Source: Trifolium pratense (Eukaryota > Streptophyta > Magnoliopsida > Fabales > Fabaceae). Taken from it: a DNA stretch of 64,000 nucleotides. Shown here one piece after another: positions 17,701-31,084 of this stretch. A model generated the notes under the pieces. That model saw nothing but the letters and a program-made list of their open reading frames with translations. It was not told the origin of the DNA and ran no database searches. How positions within the stretch are numbered: the stretch's first letter is position 1; each line of letters begins with the position of its first letter. The stretch lies in contig NC_060064.1 of NCBI RefSeq assembly GCF_020283565.1, positions 3,804,001-3,868,000 of the forward strand, in the 5' to 3' direction. The position numbers and the translations under genes are program-made.

Positions 17701-20700
17701 AGGTCAGGCCAGTTGAAATTGTGAAACCTGCTAAACTACTGAGTGCTGAAACAGAAAGGGTACTGCTGAAACACACCAGAAACCCTCTAGTGAATGAATT
17801 AATTCCAACTGTAGAGTTCTGGGATGCTGATAAAACTTTGGATCAATTGAAGAGAATTTATGGGCACAATAATGATGTTAGTGTTCAAGATGGAGAGTTA
17901 GATTGTCTGCCAGATGTTTTACTGGAGCTGGTGAAAACAGGTCATGACAGCAGAAGTGCACTCTCAGCACTTGGTGGTGCTCTCTATTATTTGAAACAGG
18001 CTTTCCTAGATGAGCAGTTGCTTAGATTTGCGCAGTTTGAGTTGCTTCCATGTTCTGTTTTCAGTGGCCTTGCTTCAAAACCATACATGGTTCTTGATGC
18101 AGTAGCCCTAGAGAATCTTGAGATTTTTGAGAACAGCAGAAATGGAGAGTCTTCTGGGTATACTTTTCTTTGGATTTATCTACATTCTTTGTGAATTGGC
18201 AATATATGTTTATATTTCACTGAAATGGTGATTCTTTTGTAGCACGCTCTATGCTCAATTAAACCAATGTGTTACGGCGTTTGGGAAGAGATTGCTAAAG
18301 TCATGGCTTGCAAGACCGTTATGTCATGTGGAGTCAATTAAGGAACGCCAGGAAGCTGTTGCATGTTTGAAGGTACATTCCCTGACCATGCATTTTTTTT
18401 TATTCTGATATTCCTTTAAGATACAACGAGTCCTCTTTAGATGCCCTTTTGTTAAATTGGACACTAGGTAAACCAAGCAGGGCTCCAAAACTGTTGGATT
18501 TCTTTTCATGTCAGCTATGCTTTTTGTTCTCTTCTGCCTTTTCTTTTCTCTTATTTTGTCCCACTACTGCACGCTCTAGTTTAAAACTTTTTGCATCTCT
18601 TTTTTGGACTTGTATAACTAGCATTTGGTCATGGGAAATTATAGTTTTTAAAAATAAATTTGTAAAGCATATTCATCTTTCATATTTATGTTTATGTCAT
18701 AATTAGCTATTAATTTTTTGGGAACCTTGCCCCCTCATTCTATGTAGATCACAGACAGTTTGTTTGGTTTGTTGTGTCCACCTATACAATTTGGAGCATG
18801 TTTTAAGCTTCTATAGGAAATCTTCTGCTTTTCTGTTTTGCTTTTGAACTGATATGGATAGAAGAGTTGTCTGTCATGTACAGTTTTAATATCTATTAAC
18901 ATACTTGGCTAGATTGAACCTATCATTTTCATCAGATACAAAATCAGTATATTTTGTCAATCATTTTGATATATGATTTACTTTTAAGGGAGAAAATCTA
19001 CCTCACGCCCTAGAATTTCGAAACACATTATCGAAGTTACCTGACATGGAGCGGTTGCTTGCACGGGTGTTCTCTTCTAGGTAAAATATATTTGTAAAAC
19101 AACTATTCGTGATATTACACAGACCATAGTCCATAGGGGTTGCCATTGTCTTATGCTCCTTGATTTTCATGAATGCAGGGATGCTAGTGGAAGGAATGCT
19201 AATAAAGTGGTTCTGTATGAGGATTCATCAAAGAAACAGCTGCAAGAGTTTATTTCAGCCCTGCGCGGTCTTGAACTAATGGCACAAGCTTGCTTGTCAC
19301 TCGGTGTCATTTTGAACAATGTCAAATCAACACAACTTAGTCAACTTTTAACACCTGGTACAGTTATCTTAATAAATAATTATGTTACGAAACAACTCAC
19401 CAGCTACTGCTTGATGCATTGACTGTTGTGAATTGTAGGTAAAGGTCTTCCTGATGTAAGTTCGGATCTGAATCATTTCAAGGATGCTTTTGATTGGGTA
19501 GAAGCCAATAACTCTGGCCGTATAGTACCTCATGAAGGAGTTGACATAGAGTATGATTCAGCTTGTAAGGCAGTTAAAGAGATTGAGTCCAGTTTATTAA
19601 AGCACCTCAAGGAACAAAAGAAATTACTTGGATGCACATCAGTAAGACAGAGACCTATAATGGAAACAATTGAAGTTTGGTCTTCTTATAACGCAGAAAA
19701 TCAATTTTTGAATGTTCTTATTTGTCTATGCAGATCTCTTATGTTCATATTGGAAAGGACACATACCTATTGGAAGTGCCTGAAAATTTATCTGAGAATA
19801 TTCCTCGGGATTATGAGAGGCGTTCATCCAAGAAAGTAAGAAGACCATGTTCTGATAATTGTGTGAATTGAATGCAAGTATATACTAATATGTTATGTCA
19901 CTAGTGATTAAAAATATAATCCATGTGAACATGTTGGTTGGCTCTTGATAAATGATAGAAGTCGACAATTATGACTGTCAACATAAGGGAATTTGCCTCA
20001 TTTTCTCCATCTGGCATTTGCAGGGCGTCTGTAGGTATTGGACTCCAGATATTAAAATATTTTTGAAAGAGCTCTCCCATGCTGAATCTGAAAAGGAGAC
20101 CTTATTGAAAAGTACATTGCAGAGAATGATTGTGCGTTTTTGTGAGCATCACACTCAGTGGAAGCAGTTGGTGTCTGCAACTTCTGGTACGTATGAACCA
20201 TTTTTGAAGTACTTGCTCTCCTGTTCACCTTTGTATGATATCTGCTGTTAAAACCTATATTTCTCCTTTTACCTTGATTCAACTCTTGCATTTCCTAAGG
20301 AATTTTAATGATGATTTTTTATGCTTTTCAAATAGAAAATTGAAGTTTTATCTTTTTACATGTCTTAAACTTATGTTGCATTTACAAATTTTACATATTG
20401 CAGAGTTGGATGTTTTGATCAATTTAGCTATTGTTAGTGATTACTATGAAGGACCAACATGCAGACCGAGTTTTGCTGGGACATTATGTACAAATGAAGC
20501 TCCATACATCTATGCTAAAAGTCTGGGACACCCAGTTCTTAGGAGTGATTCCTTGGGAAAGGCTGCCTTTGTACCTAATGACATAACCATAGGTGGTCCA
20601 GATCAGGCCTCCTTTATTCTTCTTACAGGTCCTAACATGGGTGGGAAGTCAACTCTTCTTCGCCAAGTTTGCTTGGCTGTGATTTTGGCTCAGGTAAGAG

Positions 20701-22618
20701 AGAGAAATTACATGTAGAAAAGGAACCTCTTCCTGTTGAGGCTTATCTTGAGTAAGCTTGTCTTTTCCCTTTGGTGTTATTCATTTTAGTTTCTTACGCA
20801 GGTAGGGGCTGATGTTCCGGCAGAAAGTTTTGAATTGTCTCCCGTGGACCGAATTTTTGTTCGGATGGGTGCCAGAGATAATATCATGGCTGGCCAAAGT
20901 ACATTTTTAACTGAGCTTTCAGAAACTGCAACAATGCTGGTAAGACGGTCCTTTAAGTATCACTTCACCTTGTATCATGTGTAATTTGGGTTACGCAGGC
21001 ATATAAGAATAGACGTGTATCATAACTTTGTTTATTTTTAGCTGTTTAGGTCAATCTGTCCAGTTATTATAGGCTGCTCAATAATCAATATGTTCCTAGA
21101 CAGCAATTTTCAAAAGTTATATATTTTTTTTATATTTCCTGCTGAACATGAATGGATCCTTGTCATATATGATAGACATTTTTCTCTGACATTTCAAGCA
21201 AAAACAGAGCATGGAAGAACTAAGTTTTAATTTATTTTTTTTCTTTAGACCTTTGTTGTGTGAGGTTACGTCGTGTACTAGGATAGGTTAGTTCTGTGTG
21301 TTTCATGTTTTTGTATCATGAAGCTTTATAAGCTCCTATATATGGTATTACCAGGCCTGATTAAGGCATTCTTTTGTTCTGATTATGTACTTTTTGATGG
21401 TGGATACAGTCATCAGCAACTCGTAATTCATTGGTGGCTCTGGATGAGCTTGGGCGTGGGACCTCAACGTCGGACGGACAAGCCATTGCGTAAGTGTTTG
21501 TTGTGAGATTTCATTTGTTCCCCAGTGGTTTCCTCCTTATTCACGACTTATTTTCTAACTACTAGCCGAGTCCATCTAAAATTCTGCTTTATGCTTTAAT
21601 TTTTTTGGCAGGGAATCAGTACTAGAACATCTTGTACATAAGGTGCAGTGTCGTGGATTGTTTTCTACACACTATCATCGATTAGCTATAGATTATCTCA
21701 AAGATCCCAAGGTATACCCTGTTTTTTGTCCTGTATGTATAATCATCACAGGTATATTTAATTATCCTCCAATGCTCGAAAGAATATTTGAATGCTTAAA
21801 CTTATTGATGTATTTGACTGCCTATGAAGTTACGACCCATACATTTATCATATGCTATAGAAAGCTTACTTTCTAGTGTAGGGTAATTTGTTCTACCTTC
21901 CATTTTGGCTAGTGTTTTGAGAACATACTTATTGAGTTGATTTTTTCTGTATTTGTTGTAAAGGTCTGTCTCTCTCACATGGCATGCCAAGTTGGTAGTG
22001 GCAGTGAAGGTTTGGACGAAGTCACCTTTCTTTACAGGCTGACTGCTGGTGCTTGCCCCAAGAGCTATGGTGTTAATGTTGCTCGATTAGCTGGTATGTT
22101 GTTTTGTTGCTTTGAACTATCATAAACATTATTATTTCACTTAACATCCAAACATCTGCGCGTTGCATTAAATTTGGTTCATTGTAGCCTTGCTATTTAT
22201 TTAAGGCTTTGTTATATTAAAGCTTAAGCTTGGGCTGGCAATCTCATGAAATGCATATCAAAGATGGGTCTACTACAAGTCTTTTCCATCACTTTTGAAA
22301 ACTATTATGTGTGATATGCTGATTTATTACACTGTTTCTTATGAATGTATAAAACCTTACTATTTTATTTCAGGACTACCGACTTCTGTGCTTCAGAAGG
22401 CTGCTGCTAAGTCCAGAGAATTTGAGGCCACTTACGGTAAATACAGAAATGCGTTACCTGAAACAAACTCTCTGAATCAAAGTTGGGTCGATGAGATAAC
22501 AGCTATTGTACAAAAATTGAACAATGCTGCTACAAATTTGAGTCGGGAGGAGACTGTTTCTGATGGTTCCCTAATGGAGCTTCAATGTAAAGCAAGAAAA
22601 CTTCTAGAACAATGTTAA
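14761..22618 (+). CDS. MSH6: MSH6, DNA mismatch-repair protein
   Basis: Partner of MSH2 in MutS-alpha, which recognises base mismatches and small loops. Exons: 14761-15583, 15926-16022, 16230-16332, 16413-16466, 16552-16626, 16734-16802, 16920-17003, 17178-17372, 17655-18157, 18243-18372, 18989-19080, 19179-19357, 19439-19641, 19734-19835, 20024-20186, 20404-20693, 20802-20939, 21410-21489, 21612-21711, 21964-22093 and 22374-22618. Phases agree, giving 1284 aa (Arabidopsis about 1324). A PCNA-binding PIP box QRQITSFF lies at residues 16-23. A proline/asparagine-rich linker leads to the plant-type Tudor domain (about 95-148, GKRIKVYWPLDDAWYEGVV) and an acidic/lysine-rich linker (to about 270). 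The mismatch-binding motif is MGKFYELFEMDAHVG (exon 5). The ATPase has Walker A TGPNMGGKST (about 1032), Walker B LVALDELGRGTSTSDG (about 1108) and then STHYHRLA. All key residues are present. Confidence 0.96.
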
Positions 22619-22842
22619 ACTATTTCATGACAATATTAGTGCGAACAGATCTGTTTTGTTGGTTGTGTTAGGCTTGTATATAGTTGCAGTGAATTGGTGA
22701 TATATTTAATACTGCATTAGGCAGAGGAAATCTGAAGATGTATTTTGATTAGAATTCAATTGTCTATATTTGTATTGGAAAATTTTGAAATTGAACGAGC
22801 ATCATTATTCATGATACTCTGTTACACATTGAAGTAAAAAAC

Positions 22843-25561
22843 CTACGAATATATTACATTTTCTTCATTTCTGCCATCTTCATCAGAAAATGACGAGTCA
22901 TAGTCAGAACCTCTATAGCGCCGAATGCTATTCAGAATGATTCCGATTGTCTTGGTAACTATGTACATGGGTATAATAATTCCACAAGCCTTTAGTACGA
23001 TGACCTACAACAAAATTAGTTCATAAACCATTTTTAGTTATATTGATTCATATGTTGTTTCTTTTCATTCAAAATTAAATAGGAAAATAAAGTACTACTT
23101 ACGGTAAAAAGTGTAAATGGGTAATCTTCCGCTCCACTTATAGGAACTACCAAACAATGTCTTACTAGTAACACAAGTGTAAACTGCAGAAGAAAAACTT
23201 CAAGTTATTTTTTGGCATTTTCTACATGTAAATTATAGACCGGGTTCAACTAAGATATATCCATTATTATAATAATTCAATGGACATTTATTTCATTTTT
23301 AAAAAACAAAATTCGTTTTTGGGAGAGTCATGCTCATGCACCAGGAAAATACTCTCACAAAAAGGGTCAACAAAACTGTTTCTTAAGAGAGGAAAATTGT
23401 TCTATCAACTTTCTCATCTCATCATAACACTTTGTTTGGCAACTGGCATTCCAGTTGGCAATGACACAATCAACTTGAGTCGACCTTGACCGTTACCATG
23501 ACTAACATGTTTAAAAGAGAACAAATTTGGTCTTTCGCAATTTTCTCACAGGCTTTGGAAGTATTCCATGGCGCACAAGTTGCTAATTTTATTATAAGGA
23601 ATACGAATTTTACAAAATCGATAGTTGGATTGAAAATTTACATCGTTTAGATCATTCATAATATTTTTTTAAAAAATGGAAATCATTTGATATGTTATTG
23701 AGACCAATCAAGATTAACGGTATTCAATAAAAACCCATAAATCGTTAATTTTGTTGATTCTCAATAACATATTAAATGATTTTTGACTTTCTTTAAAAAA
23801 AATATGGATAATCTATATGATATAAACTTTCAATCCAACTTTCAGTTTTATAAAATTCGTATTCGTTACAATAATATTGACAACTTGTGCAACATGGAAG
23901 TCTTCCATGTTAGAATTGGCCTTTTCTCACAATCCAATTTAGTCGGTGACTTATTATAATAATAGAGAGATTAATTTATCTCAAAATATAAAAATATCAG
24001 GGATTAATTTGAGTATTATTTATTTTTATCATAGACTAAATTGGATCGTGAAAAATTTATTAGGACCAAATTGAGTCTTTTTTTTTTTGTCAAGTAGTCT
24101 GGTGACTAAAAATTTCACCAAGTTGGATAAGTGAGATGACTGAGATTTGAATCGCTACCGCGCATATATAATACTACCAACTAAGCTAAGCTTATATACG
24201 GACCAAATTGAGTCTTTACTCTGAAAAAAATATGAATTTGATTAAGATTATGTGTAAGAATTATAAGAAAATAGTACATAATACATGGTGCTTACAGCTA
24301 ATGCAAGTGATCGACAATGAGACGCGGTTCTGTCAGCTGTAGAACTGCAATCACTTTCTATTACAATTCCTTCCACCACATTTTCTCTTCTTCTGTCTGA
24401 AGCTTCTTCCTCATCCCTTCAAATGTATTATCAAATTTAATATCATTAGAGAAAAAAATATCTTACTATTATTTGATAAAACGTGCTATTTTTTAGTAGT
24501 TGCTTCATGTGCAGCTAAGACTTCATAATGTGAAATGATTGATTAAATTTAAATCAAATAATTTAAAACTTTTTTTTAAAAAAATTTCGTTACACAAAAA
24601 ATAAAGTGGGAAAGTACCTATTGGACATTGCTTCATCATTTATCTCAGATTTCTTAGGAGGAGGAGTTGTATATCCAGGTTCATATTGCTGCAAAAAATA
24701 ACAAACCATATCTTTTATATTTAATTTATGCTGTGTAATATTAATTAAAAAAATACGATTAATGAATTTCCCAATTCCTATAATAATATCAATTCAAACG
24801 AAAATTAAGATAAAAATAAAAACAAGTAAAGAGCCATACTACTAGTCATCATCATCATGATAGTACTAAAATGGATATATTTTATTATTTAAATATTGAG
24901 ATAAACTAAGTAAACGACAAAAATAAAATTAATAAACAAAAGAAGAAAGAAAATCATGATCGTTTATATAAGTCAAATTTAGATTGGTAAGCCCATCCAA
25001 TTTACGTCATAACATAATTACTAACGACAACAAAATACTACGTGTCCACACACATATAACTCTTTCTTATTTTTCTTCCCATTTTTTTTATAAAAAAAAT
25101 AAATTAAAATAATTAGTATAATCAATTGATTAGAACTTGTTAAAACAGAAAATGAAAACAACGTTATGAAATTATGATTATGAAGATTGCAAAAGCAAAA
25201 AAGAAAAAGAAAAACTGAATAATCAATAATCATATATAATTTACCTGGAGACATATTTCACAAGTTGTATTTCCTTTTTCGTTACACCATCTTTGTATGC
25301 AATCTCTATGAGCAAACTGAAAAAAAATTAAAATACAAAAAAATTAAGAAAAATATGAAGAAAATAAAAAGTTTATAAAATAAAATCATAAGCTTGTAAC
25401 AGTTGATTAATTATGTTTTTTCTTACCTTAACGGTTCCAGAACAAGAACAAGGTGCTTCCAAGGTTTTGGAGCTTTCAAATTCTTCTTCATGGCATATTC
25501 TACAGCGAGAAATTCCTGAAAGTAACCTCAAATCATCAACTAGCAAGACAATTTCTTCCAT
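22843..25561 (-). CDS. RING-CH (MARCH-type) membrane E3 ubiquitin ligase
   Basis: Probable membrane-anchored E3 ligase. Minus-strand exons in order: 25561-25427, 25316-25245, 24688-24618, 24416-24296, 23183-23103 and 23004-22843; GT-AG junctions and phases agree, giving 213 aa. The C4HC3 RING-CH finger occupies about residues 20-69: CRICHEEE, then [19 protein letters not shown], then CEIC. After it come a short linker with [11 protein letters not shown], an Arg/Glu-rich stretch, and two hydrophobic segments (about 135-150 in exon 5, [16 protein letters not shown] in exon 6), then an acidic tail. The layout matches plant DUF3675-type RING-CH proteins and, by position, Arabidopsis PITCHOUN1 (At4g02075, from memory). 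The ATG at 25561 is chosen because the upstream in-frame codon is TTG. The gene is tail-to-tail with MSH6, 224 bp apart. A foldback element and a SINE sit in its fourth intron. Confidence 0.88.
23569..23903. repeat. Long imperfect inverted repeat (MITE-like) in intron
   Basis: The left arm from about 23569 (TTCCATGGCGCACAAGTTGC) and the right arm ending at about 23903 (GACAACTTGTGCAACATGGA) pair over about 150 bp each, including GAATACGAATTTTA and TTGGATTGAAA blocks on both sides. It lies in intron 4 of the RING-CH gene. The transcript could fold into a long hairpin. No clear target duplication was found. Confidence 0.6.
24081..24199 (-). mobile_element. tRNA-derived SINE with 18-bp target duplication
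   Basis: On the minus strand the head reads CTTAGCTTAGTTGGTAG (degenerate Pol III A box), followed by a B-box-like GCGATTCAAATC. The body ends in an A run, seen as a T run at 24081-24089 on +. Perfect flanking copies of GGACCAAATTGAGTCTTT at 24063-24080 and 24200-24217 mark target-primed insertion. It lies in the RING-CH gene intron, in the same orientation as the gene. Confidence 0.72.
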
Positions 25562-28500
25562 ATTTCTCAAACGGTAACAAACCCAATGATTGATTTTTCC
25601 TAAAGTTTTTCAGCTTTTGTTTTCAAATTTGTATCTTACTCTGTTTTGCTCTGCTTTTTTTTCTTTCTCTTTTTCAATGTCTTTCTAAGGAACATGGAAT
25701 TTATATACGAAAGAAAGAAAGAAAGAACCAACTGTAGAGTTACAATATTGCCCCTGTATGATATTTCAGGAAAGATTAAATTTTTTTTTACATACCCAAC
25801 AAATAAAAGAAAGTTAATATCACCAAATTTCAGTTGAACCTAACCAACCATACGTTTGTTAAAATAATTTTTGTAAAAAATAATTTTGTTAAAATTGAGT
25901 TGAATATAAAATAATTTAACTGATATTTAATGTTAATTTTTAAAAAAATAACGATTCGATCAAATATAATCTTCTAATTACTACAAATATTTCACATAAT
26001 AATTACTTTATAGTTCACATAATAATTACTTTAAAAGTCTATAGATAATTATCTCGTAAGTTTAGATGAATTAATAGCCACATAAATAATACTGATATGC
26101 AATGGTTCATGTTCAAATTTAAGATTTTACATTTAAAATGTGAGACTATATATCTGTGAACATAAAATAATTGATACGGATATTATATTTTATACGTAGG
26201 GTCAAAGTTTGAACCCAAAATCTTTCACTTATTCAGCTCAATAGTTAGACTATTTGATAAACTCAAACATGTTAACAGACCCGGCCGCTATCGCTATGGG
26301 GTGTAGGGGTGAGAGACGACATTGGACCTCAAAATTTTGGGGGCCTCAATTTAAAATTTTGAAGTCCCGTAATAATAATAAAAATTATTATTATTATATA
26401 TTGTTAGTGTTTATAAAATATCAGATGTACTCAATATCAGATGTATTATATATTATTACCAATGTTCATAAAATACCATATGTTTAGTAAAAAAAAAATC
26501 TTGATCAAGTAAAAAAATAATAATTACACGTTTTTTGATTAAGAATTTCCTTCCCAACCGATTTTTCTCCATACGCATGAGCCATGAAATCGAACATGTG
26601 ACCACATGTTTGAGGGGAACGAGACACTTACCGCTTGGACCAATTCATTATCGATGTTTTTTATGTTACTTATAATTTAAATAGGGATATTTTTTTATTT
26701 TTTAACATTTTTTTGTTATAAGTCTATTTTTAATATTTAAACCGGACCTTCAAAAATAGTCAAAACCCGGCCTTAAATTACGTACCCTCTCTCTTTTATT
26801 TAAAATTATGCACTGAATTTGGAGAGAGGGACTTGTTTGCAATGCAAGGAGGTTAAACTTGCTTTAGGCTTGAAGTAGTAAGGTTATTATTTTTTAAAAT
26901 GAGTTATTTTTTTTAATGGGTAATTTTTTTTTTTGACAAAATAAACCATAATTTAAATGAGTAATTTTAATCAAATTCTTTGCTTCTACATAAATAACAG
27001 TTATAAGCTATTACAATTTGAAGGAGGGAATGGGAAAAGAAATGAATCTTTTTCCATTTCATTCTTTGGCAAGGAAAGTATAGTATCTAAGAATGAAAAA
27101 CCTATTATCATATCACAAGATACTTGTGTTGTTGTCTTCTCGAATTTAAATTATTTAGCCAATACTCCATCTGACTTATTTAGCCAATACTCCATAAACT
27201 TAAAGAGACTTTATAGTATGTTTCATTTATGAGGCCATCTTTTCAAATTTTCAGTTGTTTGGTCAGATTTGCTTGCGTTGACAATTAATCTAAATTCTAT
27301 TATGCACCAACTAACCATTGCAATTTTGCATGATCATAAATGTTACCTTTTCATCATTTGTTTCTTAATCCATTTCTCTGGTTTACATAATTAGTATAAT
27401 AAATATTTCTATATTTTTAACATATTAAACCAATGCTTGTTTGGTAACACGGTAAGTTTGTTACCGCTGATTTGTTATTCATTGGTAACACTTGAACGAA
27501 AGACAAACAAATAATAAATTATGTTCTTAATTCTTTTTTAATGATAAAATTAATCCTTTTAAATGCTACATACATCTTGAGACCTAGGAGATGTTACATT
27601 GCTATGCATGATTCTTTGAACTCTGTTCAAAATATCTACAACCTCTGGTGTTAGGAAACCAAAAAATATCAAATGTAAAAGATATAAACACATGTTGATT
27701 GTCAAAATACACTCTCTCATGTTTGACCAATTTATTTAAAGCGGCTTTGAGGCCGCCTGTCCTACAGTAAAATTCGCAGTCGTTAATCCCACAAGTGGAG
27801 AAACTCCAGTCAAGTCCACACATACATGTTTTCTTCTTACTCAGTCGTATACCAGAACATCGATTGACCTCAATAAAAGTTATGATTTTTTTATCAATTA
27901 ATCTAGTGGCTAGAAATGAGACACTAGAGCATCTACAATGGAGAATTTGAGATACTCATTTTTTTGGTACTTAACTTGGTCACACCCTCTTACATGTACA
28001 CATCACTCATTTTTAATTTTTTAATAATAGTACTTAATAAACACTCAATCCCTCCAACTCAACACATTTTAAAAAGTTCTAAATGAGTTCCACTAATAAC
28101 GTTATATCTCACTAATAACTTTACATCATTATGAATGAGTCTCACTGAAATACATAGGTATCAATGTTTACTTAAGCAGTACCTATTTTAGGTACCATTT
28201 TGAGTTTTACTTCAATGATAATACCTATTAAATACTAGTACTTTAAAAATAAGTATCACCTTAAAGATGGTCTATAAGATGAATAAAATGGTCTATGATG
28301 TTTCTACCGAATGAGTTAAGTTCAATTCTATAATAAGAGGAAACATGTGTACGTACCTTTTCAAATATTTGCTTATTTTTATTGGTCAGCAAGGAAGGGG
28401 GGCACAGTACCAAACTGTTGAACACTTGAACCTATGTAACAAAAATTTATGAGACTGGTATTGTGGTATATATCAACAAGTGCCCATCCCCGCACGGATC

Positions 28501-29329
28501 AAAATTTTCCCTTAAAAGGTTTAAGCCTGAGACCTATGACCCTTCACCAACGGTAACAAACAACTGAAATTTGAAATTATGGGTCCCTCTATCTTTTGTT
28601 GGTATAATTGTTGGACCCACTTTTTTATTACATCAATCTAGGAGGCCCTCACCTAATTATTCATTCATAAACGGTAAAAATATCCTTGGACAACCAAAGT
28701 TTTGCAATGATTCAATTTTTGTTGTTCAACTACTTATATGTGAAAAATATTTGTAGATAAAACCTACTATAGTGTATATGACAAATCATATCTTTCTATA
28801 GTTGTTATCTTAACATATATTGCATATATACTATTAATTATTATGCAAATAACTCTCACTAACATCGACTTCAAATTTGTCTGCCGTGTGAAGTAAAGCA
28901 ATCAACTAGACTTATCTCATATTGTATTATTATTATTATTATTAATGATTATTATTACTATTAATATATGTGTGAGGAAGGTGACACATGCACTTATCCT
29001 CTAGTGTCGTTTGATCTTATCGTTTACTAGAAATTTCTGGAATTATCCAACAATTATGAGCAATCCTTGTCATTTAGAAGATTCAATATTCACACAAGTC
29101 ACAAGTAATGGGGATTCAATTTGCACTTTGTTATGGCAACTTTTCTATAAGCAAAAAAGAGGTCGGCACTAACATTTGTGGGACAAAGAAAAGTGGGCCT
29201 AACACATTCCATTCCTCACTATTCTGTTGTTGTTAGCCGAATTGCATGTATGTACCATACTACGCGTAAGAAAACGGATATCAATGTGGCGAAATATACA
29301 TGTTCCATGCCCTTCAGGTCAAATATATA
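25562..29329. other. Gene-poor interval
   Basis: Upstream region of the RING-CH gene followed by AT-rich sequence. I see a short (GAAA)n tract near 25708-25728, a (TTA)n tract near 28926-28945 and a possible hAT MITE (listed). The longest frames (for example 26957-27232) have no recognisable protein character. Confidence 0.5.
27927..28272. mobile_element. Possible hAT-type MITE
   Basis: The left end AGAGCATCTACAATGGAG resembles the GAGCATCTCCAATGG family common in plants. A degraded inverted partner, CACCTTAAAGATGGTCT, lies near 28256-28272. No target duplication was recognised. Confidence 0.3.
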
Positions 29330-29615
29330 TACTTTCTCCGACCTTATTTATAAGCAAAAGTTAATAAAAAAAATTAGCCTCAAATATAAGTAAAAATTGC
29401 TAAAAGTAACTTTTTAAATGCTATCATTCCAAAAGTACCCCTAATTAATTGTTCAACTTTTGTACATGATTGTAGAGTCTCAATGCAAATTTAATATATT
29501 AGAAGGTCGTTTTAGAAATTGTAATAAAAATTTCATATAAAATTAAGACTAAAAAGTAACTCATTAATAAGTGTGCAAAAAAGAATTTTGGCTTGTAAAA
29601 GAGGCCGGAGTAGTA
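29330..29615. mobile_element. Stowaway-like MITE (about 286 bp)
   Basis: Left end TACTTTCTCCGACCTTATTT and right end GGCCGGAGTAGTA form an imperfect terminal inverted repeat with TA termini. A second unrelated right-end fragment (GGAATGGAGGGAGTA) follows at about 29658-29672, showing layered insertions. Confidence 0.45.
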
Positions 29616-29739
29616 CATGTAATTCATCTATCCCAAAACATAAGTAAAAGTTGGTTTTGGAATGGAGGGAGTATCAATTTCATAGGATTAGTTCAGTTGA
29701 TAGTTATTATAAACATTAATAAAAGGATGGAGGTTTGAA

Positions 29740-30105
29740 CTCTGAATTTTTCACTTCTCTGTAGTTGTATTTCACTCTTTAAGTCGAATAAATAGGGAGT
29801 TTCAAATTTGAGAATATCAGCTATATGGTGATGAGAAAGAACATGAATGACGCGTGTTTGGTCATGGGCTACCTCTCTCATACAAAGTGATTGTCCATCT
29901 CAATATGCTTTGTACGTTGATATTGTACAGGATTATCAAAGACGTGGATAACACTAACATTGTCACAGGACACCAAAGTAGCCTGAGAAAGTGAGAAGTG
30001 AAGCTCCATTAGTAGGTTGTAGAGCCAACAAGATTCAAAAACCACATTAGCAACACTTATATATTCAGTCTCTGAGCTGGAGCGAGATAGCGTGGGTTGT
30101 CGCTT
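29740..30105 (-). pseudogene. Ty1/copia RNase H remnant
   Basis: Minus-strand conceptual translation from about 30095 reads SSSETEYISVANVVFESCW, then CDNVSVIHVFDNPVQ and RTKHIEMDNHFV. This is the C-terminal RNase H block of copia polyproteins. A stop/frameshift follows at about 29880, after which the frame resumes with REVAHDQTRVIHVLSHHHIADI. The remnant is broken, with no LTR nearby. Confidence 0.7.
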
Positions 30106-30262
30106 GGAAGGGGGAAATGTTAGTAGTCAGAGATTGAACCTTGAATCTCTTTTTTGAAACTCCTTCAATGTCACAACCCTTTACCACTAGGCTACACCTC
30201 TGGAGACAAAATTGAGTAACTCAATTGACCATTTCACACATGGTAAGAAAACTATAAAAATG

Positions 30263-30288
30263 TGTGTGTGTGTGTGAGAGAGAGAGAA
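30263..30288. repeat. (GT)n(GA)n microsatellite
   Basis: Compound dinucleotide tract of TGTGTG followed by GAGAGA. Nothing else is notable here. Confidence 0.85.
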
Positions 30289-31084
30289 TCCGTGTGATAT
30301 TTTTATTAAATTACTTGTAATCACCATTATCTCTATACCTCTCTATACCTTCTTGAGAGTGATAAAAGTAGTCCTGCCTCCATTTTTTTACGTGACGTTG
30401 CAATATTCACATAATCTATTACGACTGTAATTTTTTTTTAATATATAAAAATAAATATTACTAACATATAAAATATTGTTCATTTTGTCTCGGCGAGTAT
30501 TTTTAAATATAAAATTTTCATAATTTTTTTTATAATAGATAATTAAAAATATTAGCGATCAAAGTTGTGCATTAATATATGTGCAATGATCTAAAACAAA
30601 ACTTTTTTTCTGGTACAAATCTAAAACGAAACTTAAAAAGGATCGAAGTGAGTATTAATTAGAAGTATAATTGAAAATAAGTAATTAATATTGTCTTGAA
30701 AATAAAATAAAAAAATCATTTATTTTAAGACATTTTTATTTTACAAACAGGTCAGTTACTGTGGAATAGAGAGACAGGGAGAGTATTACTCTATTGGCCC
30801 TACTCTATTTCTTCTTAAAGTAAGAATGAAATACTTAATAGAGTAAGGATACAATCTACAATGATATTCCTCCACTTGAATGTTTAAGCGAATTCACATA
30901 TACGAATCACTTATTTTAAAATGTTTTTAATGCAACAACTAATAAACAAATTAAAATGGTATTGTAATAAGGTGGGAATGAAAGTTTATTTTCCCATGGT
31001 GGGAAAGTAAGGTGTTACATGTGTTTGCCTGTTTCACCAATTTGTTTATAAATTACAGTTTTTTCTCCTATACTATTAAATATT

